64,000 nt of DNA from an uncultured Verrucomicrobia subdivision 3 bacterium (GTDB lineage Bacteria > Verrucomicrobiota > Verrucomicrobiia > Limisphaerales > UBA11358): the NCBI GenBank assembly GCA_903944085.1, contig CAJAQO010000033.1:35233-99232 (forward strand), read 5' to 3'. Made by a program: the position numbers and the translations under genes. Under the pieces are notes generated by a model that was given only the letters and a program-made list of their open reading frames with translations, ran no database searches and was not told the origin of the DNA. Below are positions 53,476 through 62,200 of this stretch, piece after piece. How positions within the stretch are numbered: position 1 is the stretch's first letter; every line of letters begins with the position of its first letter.

Positions 53476-54852
53476 ATGGCTTTGCCCGACCTCATCGAAA
53501 TCGTTCCGCTCGCCAAACCGGTGCGCGCGGAAATCACCGTGCCCGGCTCCAAGAGCATCACAAACCGCGCGCTGATTCTCGCCGCGCTCGCGGATGGCGA
53601 GGTGGTGCTCACCGGCGCGCTGTGGAGCGAGGACACGCAGATCATGGTGGAATGTTTGCAGGAACTCGGTTTCATGGTGAATGTGGCACCAGACCCGGCC
53701 GAGCCGTGCAACCGCACGATCACGGTTTATGGCCACGGCGGCGCGGTGCCGCGCGGCGGCACGGAGACGCAGCCGCTGGATTTGTTTGTGGGCAACGCCG
53801 GGACGGCAGCGCGTTTTCTCGCGCCATTCCTTTGCCTGGGCAGCGGCGTTTATCGCTTGCACGGCGTGGCGCGGATGCATGAGCGTCCGCAAGCCGCGCT
53901 CTTTCAGGCACTGCGCGAACTGGGCTACCGCGTCGAAGCTGAATTTGAAAATGACAAGCTGCCGGCGATAATTTTTGCCGGCACGGCGGGCCAAGCGCCG
54001 GAGTCCATGACGGAATTTATCGCGCGCCAGCAGATAGCGCCGGTGCCGAAACATTGCCGCGTGAGCATTGCCGAAAGCTCACAATTTGCGTCGGCGCTGC
54101 TGCTGTCGGCGAAGGTCGGCGGCTGGAATGTGGAAATTGAAGGCGAGAACGCGGATGAATCGCCGTATGTGGTGATGACGCAAAAATTGATCGCTGCGTT
54201 TCCGAAAAAAGGCGGCACGTTTCAAATCGAGCCGGATGCTTCGAGCGGAAGTTATTTTGTGGCAGCGGGTGAACTTTTCGGAAGTCGTGAAGCTTGGCCA
54301 ATAATTGTTGACGAGTGGCCGACTTCAAGTTGGCAAGTTGATACTAATTTTGTAAGCGCATTGCCGCTGCCTCCCGTTCTTTCGCGCGGTGGGCAGTCAG
54401 ACGATGACATGATTCAACTTGGTGACAGCATAATGACTGCAATTGTCATAGCACCTTTTTCAGTTGAACCTTGCAGGTTTTTTCACCTCGGCCGCCTGCG
54501 CATGCAGGAATGCGAGCGCGTCGTCGCGTTGCGAACCGAGTTGACCAAGTGCGGCGCGAAAGTTGTCGAGGAAGGCGACACGCTGACGGTTTATCCTTCG
54601 AAGCCGGAAGAATTGCACGGCGCAGAAATTGAGACTTACAACGACCACCGCATGGCGATGTGTTTTGCAATTCTGGGATTGAAAATTCCCGGCATAAAAA
54701 TTATCAATCCCGCGTGCGTGAAGAAGACGTTCCCGAATTTTTTCCAGAAACTCGCCGCGCCGCCGCCGCACGGGCTGGGCGCGGAGATCTGGGAAATTAA
54801 AAACGGCCGGCGCACGCGGCCATTGAGCGGCGACGATTTGTTTGCGGAGTAA
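53476..54852 (+). CDS. aroA: 3-phosphoshikimate 1-carboxyvinyltransferase (EPSP synthase)
   Basis: 458 residues from ATG 53476. VPGSKSITNRALILAALADG, LFVGNAGTAARFLAPF, VARMHERPQAALFQALRELG, EPDASSGSYFVAAGEL, LGRLRMQECERVVALRTEL and ETYNDHRMAMCFAI are the expected motifs. Joins PEP to shikimate 3-phosphate. The region 275-345 diverges from E. coli AroA (WPTSSWQVDTNFVSALPLPP), as in a verrucomicrobial subtype, but no motif is lost. Followed by a fold-back repeat and cmk. Confidence 0.96.
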   Translation: MALPDLIEIVPLAKPVRAEITVPGSKSITNRALILAALADGEVVLTGALWSEDTQIMVECLQELGFMVNVAPDPAEPCNRTITVYGHGGAVPRGGTETQPLDLFVGNAGTAARFLAPFLCLGSGVYRLHGVARMHERPQAALFQALRELGYRVEAEFENDKLPAIIFAGTAGQAPESMTEFIARQQIAPVPKHCRVSIAESSQFASALLLSAKVGGWNVEIEGENADESPYVVMTQKLIAAFPKKGGTFQIEPDASSGSYFVAAGELFGSREAWPIIVDEWPTSSWQVDTNFVSALPLPPVLSRGGQSDDDMIQLGDSIMTAIVIAPFSVEPCRFFHLGRLRMQECERVVALRTELTKCGAKVVEEGDTLTVYPSKPEELHGAEIETYNDHRMAMCFAILGLKIPGIKIINPACVKKTFPNFFQKLAAPPPHGLGAEIWEIKNGRRTRPLSGDDLFAE

Positions 54853-54856
54853 AAAA

Positions 54857-54922
54857 TCATCCTCCTCGTCATCCTCAGGCTCATAAATCGATTTTGAGGA
54901 TGAGAATGAGGACGAGGATGAG
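54857..54922. repeat. fold-back element between aroA and cmk
   Basis: Left arm ATCATCCTCCTCGTCATCC; right arm (54895-54922) GAGGATGAGAATGAGGACG with 6-nt units GAGGAT/GAGGAC. Spacer about 10 bp containing ATCGAT. Confidence 0.8.
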
Positions 54923-54933
54923 CAGGATTGAAA

Positions 54934-55605
54934 ATGAATTCGAAAAAACATCCGATAGTCATCGCCATTGACGGCACGAGCGCCAGCGGCAAGAGCACCA
55001 ACGCCAAGCTCGTGGCCAAGGCGCTCGGCTACGTTTATGTGGACACCGGCGCGATGTATCGCACGCTGGCCTGGCATTGCGTCCAGAAAAAAGTGGACGC
55101 GACCAACGACAAGGCCATCGCCGCGCTGTGCCGTAAATGGAAAACCACGCTGGAGTGCGTCGAGAAAAACCATCTGCGCGTGGTGCATCTGCTGGTGGAC
55201 GGCTATTTTCCAGAAAAGGAAATCCGCACGCCGGAAACCGCCGCCGCCGTCTCGCACGTCGCCGCCGTGCCGGGTGTGCGCAAATGGATGAAACTGAAAC
55301 AGCGCGAATGCATCCAGTTCGGCGACCTGGTCATGGAAGGCCGCGACATCGGCACGAATGTTTTTCCCGAAACGGACTACAAATTCTACCTCGACGCGAC
55401 GCTGGCCGAGCGTTCCGCCCGCCGCGCCGCCGATGGTGTGAATGAAAATCTCGCCGCCCGCGACCAGCGCGACAGCCAGCGCGCCGTGGCCCCGCTGATG
55501 ATCGCGCTCGGCGCCAAGGTCATCAACAATTCTGCCATGACTTCGGAGCAGACGAGCAGGCTGCTGCTCGAAGAAATCCACAAGCTGATGCCGGCCAAAA
55601 AATGA
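54934..55605 (+). CDS. cmk: cytidylate kinase
   Basis: 223 residues from ATG 54934 with AGGA upstream. P-loop GTSASGKST, VYVDTGAMYRTLAWHC, VMEGRDIGTNVFPETDYKFY and LAARDQRDSQRAVAPL are typical of Cmk, which phosphorylates CMP and dCMP. It lies between aroA and plsC; cmk downstream of aroA is common in bacteria. Confidence 0.96.
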   Translation: MNSKKHPIVIAIDGTSASGKSTNAKLVAKALGYVYVDTGAMYRTLAWHCVQKKVDATNDKAIAALCRKWKTTLECVEKNHLRVVHLLVDGYFPEKEIRTPETAAAVSHVAAVPGVRKWMKLKQRECIQFGDLVMEGRDIGTNVFPETDYKFYLDATLAERSARRAADGVNENLAARDQRDSQRAVAPLMIALGAKVINNSAMTSEQTSRLLLEEIHKLMPAKK

Positions 55606-55616
55606 ACCGCGTTTTA

Positions 55617-55700
55617 AGTGCGGAGTGCGGAGTGCGGAGTGCGGATTGGCTGCAACCGTTTCCGCGCCGCTTCAATCCGAAATCCGAAATCCGAAATCCG
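55617..55700. repeat. fold-back element between cmk and plsC
   Basis: Left arm: four GTGCGGA units (period 7) from about 55619. Right arm: CCGAAAT units (period 7) from about 55674 to 55700. The arms pair as GTGCGGATTGG with TCAATCCGAAAT and include many G-T pairs. Ends just before the plsC ATG. Confidence 0.8.
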
Positions 55701-55702
55701 CA

Positions 55703-56341
55703 ATGAATCTGTCCTACCGCATCGGCTGGACGGTTTTTCGCGCGTTCTATGCGACGTATTTCCGCTGGCGCGTGTTCGGCGCGGAAAACGTGCCGGCCAC
55801 CGGCGGTGTGATTTTGGCCTCGAACCACGCGAGTTTTCTGGATCCGCCGCTGGTCGGCGCGGGGCTGAAGCGCGACATCAATTATCTCGCGCGCGAATCG
55901 CTCTTCCGCTTTCCCGGCATCGGCGCGCTGCTGCGCTCATGGAACGCCGTGCCGGTGGACCGCGACGGCGGCGGCGCGAAAGGCCTGAAAAAAATCCTCG
56001 ACCGGCTGTTCGCTGGCGGCGCGATCATTTTATTTCCCGAAGGCACGCGGACGCGGGACGGAAATTTTTTACCCGCGCGTTCGGGCGTGGGGCTGACGGT
56101 CATCAAATCCACCGTGCCGGTGGTGCCGGTGCGCGTGTTCGGGACGTTCGCGGCTTACGGGCGGCACATCAAATTTCCGCGTCCGCGCCGCGTGATTTTG
56201 AAATACGGCCGGCCGCTGCATTTTGAAACGCTGCGCGCGGAGGCGAAAGTTTGCGACAAGCCGCGGCTGAAGGAAATTTACCAGCAGGTCGCGGACGAAA
56301 TCATGGCGGCGATTGCCAAGCTGGAGCCGCGCGAAGATTAA
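55703..56341 (+). CDS. plsC: 1-acyl-sn-glycerol-3-phosphate acyltransferase
   Basis: 212 residues from ATG 55703. Motif I NHASFLDPP (HX4D form NHxxxxD), motif II region RESLFRFPGIGALLRS, motif III FPEGTRTRDGN, motif IV VVPVRVFG. Makes phosphatidic acid in membrane lipid synthesis. Hydrophobic N-terminus (IGWTVFRAFYATYF) for membrane association. Last gene of the thiG-aroA-cmk-plsC run. Confidence 0.94.
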   Translation: MNLSYRIGWTVFRAFYATYFRWRVFGAENVPATGGVILASNHASFLDPPLVGAGLKRDINYLARESLFRFPGIGALLRSWNAVPVDRDGGGAKGLKKILDRLFAGGAIILFPEGTRTRDGNFLPARSGVGLTVIKSTVPVVPVRVFGTFAAYGRHIKFPRPRRVILKYGRPLHFETLRAEAKVCDKPRLKEIYQQVADEIMAAIAKLEPRED

Positions 56342-56346
56342 ACTCA

Positions 56347-56449
56347 CGCAAAGATGCCGAGGCGCAAAGTTTTTCTCCGTTTGAGAATTACACAAACCTT
56401 TTTGCAGGTTTCCCCCATTTGAAATTCTTTGCGCCTTTGCGTCTTTGCG
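56347..56449. repeat. fold-back element between plsC and the DUF4404-like gene
   Basis: Left arm (56347-56369) CGCAAAGATGCCGAGGCGC; right arm (56427-56449) CTTTGCGCCTTTGCGTC. The arms pair with 3 mismatches in 23 positions, spacer about 57 bp. Confidence 0.8.
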
Positions 56450-56457
56450 CGAGGTCG

Positions 56458-56790
56458 TCAAATCCCCAAATCCGACAGCGTTTTGCTGATGCTGTTGACG
56501 ATCTGCGCGAGGTGCGGATGCGACTGTTCCAGGTTCTCGACGGACGAGCGCAGGCCTTGGAGCGAGAGTTCGCGCAACTGCGGGTTTTGCTCGGCGCGCA
56601 TGGTTTCATGCGCGGAGAGCTGGGCGAATCCGGCGATGCTGTCGGCCTGGTCGCTGTTGGTTTGCGAGAGCTTGGCGACTTCGGTTTTCAACGTGCCGAG
56701 CAGTTTCAGCAGTTCCAGCTTGCGCTCGGCGCTCACGGAATCCGCGCCGCTGATTTTCGCCTCAATTTCGCTGATGGTTTTTTCAATCAT
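56458..56790 (-). CDS. DUF4404-like small helical protein
   Basis: 110 residues from the ATG at 56790 (MIEKTISEIEAKISGADSVS). Fully helical and acidic, with QTNSDQADSIAGFAQ in the middle and the C-terminal signature NLEQSHPHLAQIVNSISKTL, SDLGI that is found in DUF4404 proteins. No function known. Upstream gene tmk ends before it in the opposite sense of reading (both minus strand), 46 bp apart. Confidence 0.75.
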   Translation of the reverse strand: MIEKTISEIEAKISGADSVSAERKLELLKLLGTLKTEVAKLSQTNSDQADSIAGFAQLSAHETMRAEQNPQLRELSLQGLRSSVENLEQSHPHLAQIVNSISKTLSDLGI

Positions 56791-56835
56791 GGTCTGGATT
56801 AAACTTACCCTGCGATTTGAATCCGGCAAACAAAT

Positions 56836-57492
56836 TCACCAGCGCCCGAGTTTGGGCAGGGCAGGCCGGACGAAATCCCAGATGCGGCCCGCGACGTTTT
56901 CCACCGAGCCGGAGGCTTCCACCACGCAAAAACGGTCCGGCTCGGCGGCGGCGATGGCGGCAAAACCTTTTTCCACGCGGTCAAAAAATTGCTGGTCGGA
57001 TTCTTCGATGCGGTCGCGCATGAAGGGCAAGTTGGCCTGGCGCTGCGCGCGCCGCCGCGCCCCGGTTTCCGGCGTGACCGTGAGCAGCAGCGTCAAATCC
57101 GGCCGCGTGTCGCCGACGGCGATGTCAATCACCGCCTTGACCATCGCCAGATCCAGTTCCCGGCCATAGCCCTGATACGCGGTGGTGGAATCGTAAAACC
57201 GGTCGCACACCACGACCTCGCCGGCGGCCAGCGCGGGGCGGATGACTTCGCGCACAAGCTGCGCGCGGCTGGCGTTCATCAACAGCAGTTCGGCTTCGGC
57301 GGTCATCGCCGCGTTGTTTTTACTGTGCTTGAGCGTGTGGCGAATTTCCTCGCCGATGGGCGTGCCGCCCGGTTCGCGCAAGGTGCGCACGCGATGGCCG
57401 AGGGCACGCAAATGCCGCGCCAGCAGTTCAATCTGGGTGGACTTGCCGCAGCCTTCGGAACCCTCGAAGGAAATGAATGCGCCTTTTGCCAT
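56836..57492 (-). CDS. tmk: thymidylate kinase
   Basis: 218 residues. P-loop FEGSEGCGKST, LREPGGTPIGEEIR with the DR(Y/F)/REPGGT motif, VVCDRFYDSTTAYQGYGREL, and a lid region RAQRQANLPFMRDR. Phosphorylates dTMP to dTDP. 40 bp downstream of cysS on the same strand. Confidence 0.97.
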   Translation of the reverse strand: MAKGAFISFEGSEGCGKSTQIELLARHLRALGHRVRTLREPGGTPIGEEIRHTLKHSKNNAAMTAEAELLLMNASRAQLVREVIRPALAAGEVVVCDRFYDSTTAYQGYGRELDLAMVKAVIDIAVGDTRPDLTLLLTVTPETGARRRAQRQANLPFMRDRIEESDQQFFDRVEKGFAAIAAAEPDRFCVVEASGSVENVAGRIWDFVRPALPKLGRW

Positions 57493-57532
57493 GATGAATT
57501 TCTGATTTACGATTTACGCGTTGGCTGAAAAT

Positions 57533-58951
57533 TCAAATTTTTTTCAGTTTCGGACCTTTCGGCGAATCTGCGATGATCCAACCTTTGGCTTTTAACTCGT
57601 CGCGGATGGTGTCGGCCCGCTTGAAATCTTTGGCCAGCTTCGCCGTCGTGCGCGCCTCCGCCAGCGCGAGGATGTCGGCCGGAGCCTCCGCTTCCGCAGT
57701 GGTGCCGATGCCGAGAACAGAATTAATTTTGTCCCACGCCGTCAATGCGGAGGCGGCCTCGGCGGGCGAAAGTGAATTTTCGGCGAGGCGCTTGTTCATT
57801 TCGCGCACCCATTCAAAAACCGAAGCCCACGCGGCGGAGATGTTCAAATCCTCGGCCAGCGCGGCGGTGAATTTCTCAATCAGCGCATCGTTTGACTTTG
57901 GGCTTTGGACTTCAGACTTTGGAATCGCCGCCAGTTCGCGCAGTTTGCCGACACATTCATCAATGCGCGCCAGTGCGCTTTTCGCGCCCGCCAAACCTTC
58001 GAGCGTGAAATTAAAAGTCTCGCGGTAATGCGCGGTGAGCAGCAGATAACGCACTTCGCGGCCGGTGAAACCTTTGGCGATCAGGTCGCGCAGCGTGAAA
58101 TAATTTCCCAAACGCTTGCTCATCTTTTTGCCCTCGACGAGCAGATGCGCGCCGTGCAGCCAGAATTTCACGAACGGCTTACCCGTCGCGCCTTCGCTCT
58201 GCGCAATTTCGTCCTCGTGATGCGGAAATTTCAAATCCTCGCCGCCGAGGTGCAAATCAAAAGTTTCGCCGAGCGCCTTGATGCTCATGGCGGAACATTC
58301 GATGTGCCAGCCAGGCCTGCCTTCGCCGAACGGACTCGGCCAGAAAACATCGCCGTCATCCGGCACGCGAGCTTTCCAGAGCGCGAAATCGGCGACAGCT
58401 TCCTTTTCGTATTCGTCGGTGGAAACGCGTTCGCCGACGCGCATCTCGTCAAAATTCAATTTCTGCAACTGGCCGTAGGTGCAGCCGCAGCCGCGATATT
58501 TCTCGATGCTGAAATAAACCGAGCCGTCGGTGGCTTGGTAAGCCACGCCGCGTGCGACCAGTTTTTCGATGAGCGCGATGATCTCGGCCATGTGCCCGGT
58601 GGCGCGGGGCGTGACGTGCGGTGCCTGGCAGTTCAGCGCTTTTAAATCGTCGAGAAATGCCGTTTCAAATTTGCCGGTGAACTCGCGCAGCGTGGTTTTA
58701 TTTTCGCGGACGCGCTGGATGATTTTGTCCTCCACGTCGGTGATGTTCATGACGTGCTTCACCTCGTAGCCGGAAAATGCGAGCGTGCGGCGGACGAGAT
58801 CGGCGAAGACGAAGGTGCGCCAGTTGCCGATGTGCGCGAAGTCATAAACGGTCGGGCCGCAGCAATACAGTCCGACTTTTTTGCCGGCGGGATCGAGCGG
58901 CGCGAACGTCTGCACGGCGCGCGTCAGGGAATTGAACAGTTTTAAGGCCAT
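57533..58951 (-). CDS. cysS: cysteinyl-tRNA synthetase with repeat-derived insertion
   Basis: 472 residues from the ATG at 58951 (MALKLFNSLTRA). HIGH-type motif TVYDFAHIGNWRTF, zinc ligands CCGPT, HIECSAMS and HHEDEIAQ, KMSKS-type KKMSKRLGNYF. Charges tRNA-Cys. Near residue 345 the peptide PKSEVQSPKSN interrupts an otherwise ordinary helical region (LRELAAI ... DALIEKF); it is encoded by a CCAAAGT-type 7-nt repeat at 57891-57923. The catalytic core is intact. Confidence 0.96.
   Translation of the reverse strand: MALKLFNSLTRAVQTFAPLDPAGKKVGLYCCGPTVYDFAHIGNWRTFVFADLVRRTLAFSGYEVKHVMNITDVEDKIIQRVRENKTTLREFTGKFETAFLDDLKALNCQAPHVTPRATGHMAEIIALIEKLVARGVAYQATDGSVYFSIEKYRGCGCTYGQLQKLNFDEMRVGERVSTDEYEKEAVADFALWKARVPDDGDVFWPSPFGEGRPGWHIECSAMSIKALGETFDLHLGGEDLKFPHHEDEIAQSEGATGKPFVKFWLHGAHLLVEGKKMSKRLGNYFTLRDLIAKGFTGREVRYLLLTAHYRETFNFTLEGLAGAKSALARIDECVGKLRELAAIPKSEVQSPKSNDALIEKFTAALAEDLNISAAWASVFEWVREMNKRLAENSLSPAEAASALTAWDKINSVLGIGTTAEAEAPADILALAEARTTAKLAKDFKRADTIRDELKAKGWIIADSPKGPKLKKI
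57891..57923. repeat. 7-nt repeat arm inserted in frame in cysS
   Basis: On the minus strand: CCAAAGT, CTGAAGT, CCAAAGC, CCAAAGT. Same unit class as the element in hisA. Confidence 0.75.
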
Positions 58952-59238
58952 TGGCAGCGCGCAAGTTAAAGTGCGGCGCGACAAAGCAAAAGGGGAAATT
59001 TATTGGCCGGCCAGGCTGGCCACGTTACGGCCGCATTTGCTGGCTTCCGTTTAATTGGCGTTCTGCCGGGCAATCCCGCGTTTGCATGATTGCGCTGGCG
59101 ATTTGCCCGTGGTAAATTTTTTCAAGCACGCTGATGAATTCAAAGCAAAATGTCGATTCCGACACTGTTTTAGATCACCAACCGGCTGTGCCATTCTTCC
59201 GCGAGAAAAACCAACCTGACTGAAATCCAAAACTCATT

Positions 59239-62200
59239 ATGAAAACCTTGCCGTCAATTTTTTTATGCGCTGTGCTGGCATTATTTGGACTGGTTCCAGG
59301 CTCCGGCGCCCAGACGTCCAGTTCCACCTTCACCGGCACATCCAGCGCCAATTGGAACGTTGCCGGCAACTGGCTGTCCGGCGCACTGCCATCCATCGGC
59401 GACGAATTGATCATCCCCGATACGACCGTGAATAATAGCCTGACCTTGAACGACGCCGCGCACACGATCGGCCTGTTACAGATGGGGACGACCGGCGGGC
59501 GCGCGAATCCCGCGCTGGCCGTCTTTACCATCAACGGCAACACCACCGGGTCGGGCGCTTATGCGCTCACCATGACCAACGGCTTGGTGGCCACCGGCAA
59601 TTTCAATGTCAGCGGCACGGCGGGCTTGCAACTCAAACTGCCGGTGATCATTCAAGGCGACCAGACTTGGAATATCGGCGGCAATGTGGGCAGCTCGACT
59701 GCCGATTACGGCGTGCAACTGACCGTCGGGGCCAACGGCACGCAACGTCCGCTGACGCTGAACGGAACGCTTACCAAAACCGGAGCAGGCCAACTCAACT
59801 GGGTCGGCCAGAATGTGGGCAATGGCAACATCGTGATCAATCAAGGCTCGTTGAAATTCAACGCCGGTTCCTCCACCACTTTGACGGTCGGCGGGACCGG
59901 TTCCATCACGGTCAACAACGGTGGCAGTTTGTTCATCGCCAAGAACAGCGGAACACTCGCCATTACCAAGTCACTTGTCTTTAACAATGGCGCGACGCTG
60001 CGTTTGGGCGGCAACTCCGCCACCGAAAACACGGTCGGCTCGGCATTCAGTTTTAATGGCACCGTGCCGATCTTGTTGGAATACGCCAGCCTGTTGCTCG
60101 ACTTCACCAACACCTGGAGCGGGGCCGTCACCAGCACCATCACCGGCAGCGGCGGCACCATAAATTTGTGGGGTAACGATTCCGCCCTGACCGGCACGGT
60201 CAACAACAGCGGCACTTTCAAAATGCGGTTTGGCTCGACCAATTCGGGCAGTGCCGCAGTCGCCTGGGCGTTAAACAACGCCGCCGCTTATTACGAAATT
60301 TACGGCGCGGCCACCAACCTCAATTTTGGCTCGTTGAGCGGCTCGTCCGGCACGCTGCGCAACAGCAACACCAACAACCTGCCGGCTACGGCGACGGTTG
60401 GCATTTTGAACACCAGCACCACGTTTGGCGGCACCATCGCGGACAACACCGCTTCCATGGCATTGATCAAAGTGGGTGCCGGCACGCTGACCCTCACTGG
60501 CGCCAACACCTATAGCGGCGGCACCGTGGTCAGCAACGGATCACTCACGCTCCAAAGCAGCGGCACGACCGGTTCGGGCTCCGTGACCATGATCGGCGGA
60601 ACGACCCTTAGCGGCAATGGCACGGCCAGCGGCCCAGTGACCGTGCTCAATGGCGCGGCAATTGAAGCCGATGGCGGTGCCGGTTCGCCGCCCTTGAGCG
60701 TCGGTTCGTTGACCTTGGGAACGACCAGCACCGACCAGACGGCGACGCGGGTGAATGTGTATCTTGGCGGAGTGATTGCGAGCGGTGGCTTGATTGTCAA
60801 CGGCGCCAACGTAATTAACATCCTCGGCTCCGCGCCGGCAGTCGGCGTGTATAACCTCATCACTTACACTGGCGGCAGTATCGGCGGCGCGGGCTTGGCC
60901 GGTTTCAAACTGGGGAGCGTGCCTTATGGCGTGGCCGCCGTTTTGCAGGACTCTGGCACGGCGCTGCAGTTGAACATCACCGCCATCACGGTGGAGCCGG
61001 GCGTCTGGGTGGGCGGCATCGCTGGCGTCTGGGATCCCAATGCCGGATTGGAGTGGAAGGGCGCGATTTCCGGAAACCCGCAGACTTATCACGATCTTTA
61101 TCCGGTTTTCTTCGATGATTCCGCTACCAATTTCACTGTCAACATCACCACGAATGTGCTCCCAGCCACCGTCAGTATCACTAACTCAGCATATAATTAT
61201 ACGTGGACGGGTGCGGGAGGCATTTCGGGCGGTGCGACATTGGCAAAAGACGGCGCTGCCACGCTTCTGATCGTCAACAGCAATAATTACACCGGCGGCA
61301 CCTTTCTCACCAACGGCGTGTTGCAACTCGGCAACGGCGGCACTAATGGCTCGATCACCGGTTCGGTCATGGACAATGGTGCGTTGGTCTTCAACCGTGC
61401 TGACGCGGCGACATTGACCGGAGTCATCAGCGGCACCGGCACCGTCGAGCAGCGCGGCCCCGGCGTGCTGACGCTCACCGGCAACAACACTTTTACCGGC
61501 GTTGCCACCGTCACCGCCGGCACGCTGGCCGCCGGCAGCGGCACCGCGCTGGGTGACACCAATGCCATGACCGTGGTTGCGAACGGTGCCACGCTGGATG
61601 TGGATGCGCAAAGCCTCGGCATGGAACCCATCAGCGTCCAAGGCGCGGGCGTCGGCGGGGCGGGCGCGATTATCAACAGCAGCGCCGACAATCAAAACGC
61701 GTTGCGCTATGTCACGCTCAACGGCCCGACGACGTTTGGCGGCGGATTCCGTTGGGACATCCGCGATCCGGCTCCTTCCGCAGCCTCCAGCGGTGTGAAC
61801 GCCTATCTTGTGGGCAACGGCTACCCGCTGACCAAAGTCGGCACCAACATAGTTGCGTTTATCAACATTGGCGACCTCGGGGTGACGGACATCAACATCA
61901 AGGCCGGCACCATGACCATTTCACGCGGAACCACACCCGGCAATCCGGCGAACACGATCTCGGTTTATCCGGGTGCCACGCTGCAATTCCATCGCACGAG
62001 CGAATTCGTCAACAACGTGATCAATAAAATAGTGGTGATGACCAATGGCACATTGGCGGTGGAATCCAACGGCCTGACCAACTCGTTCAGCGGCTCGTTG
62101 ACGCTGAACGGAACAAACTTTATCAACATCCCAACCTCCGCCACCGGCTTGGTTCTCCAAGGTCCGGTCAACGGCAGCGGTTCTCTGAACGCGAACAATC

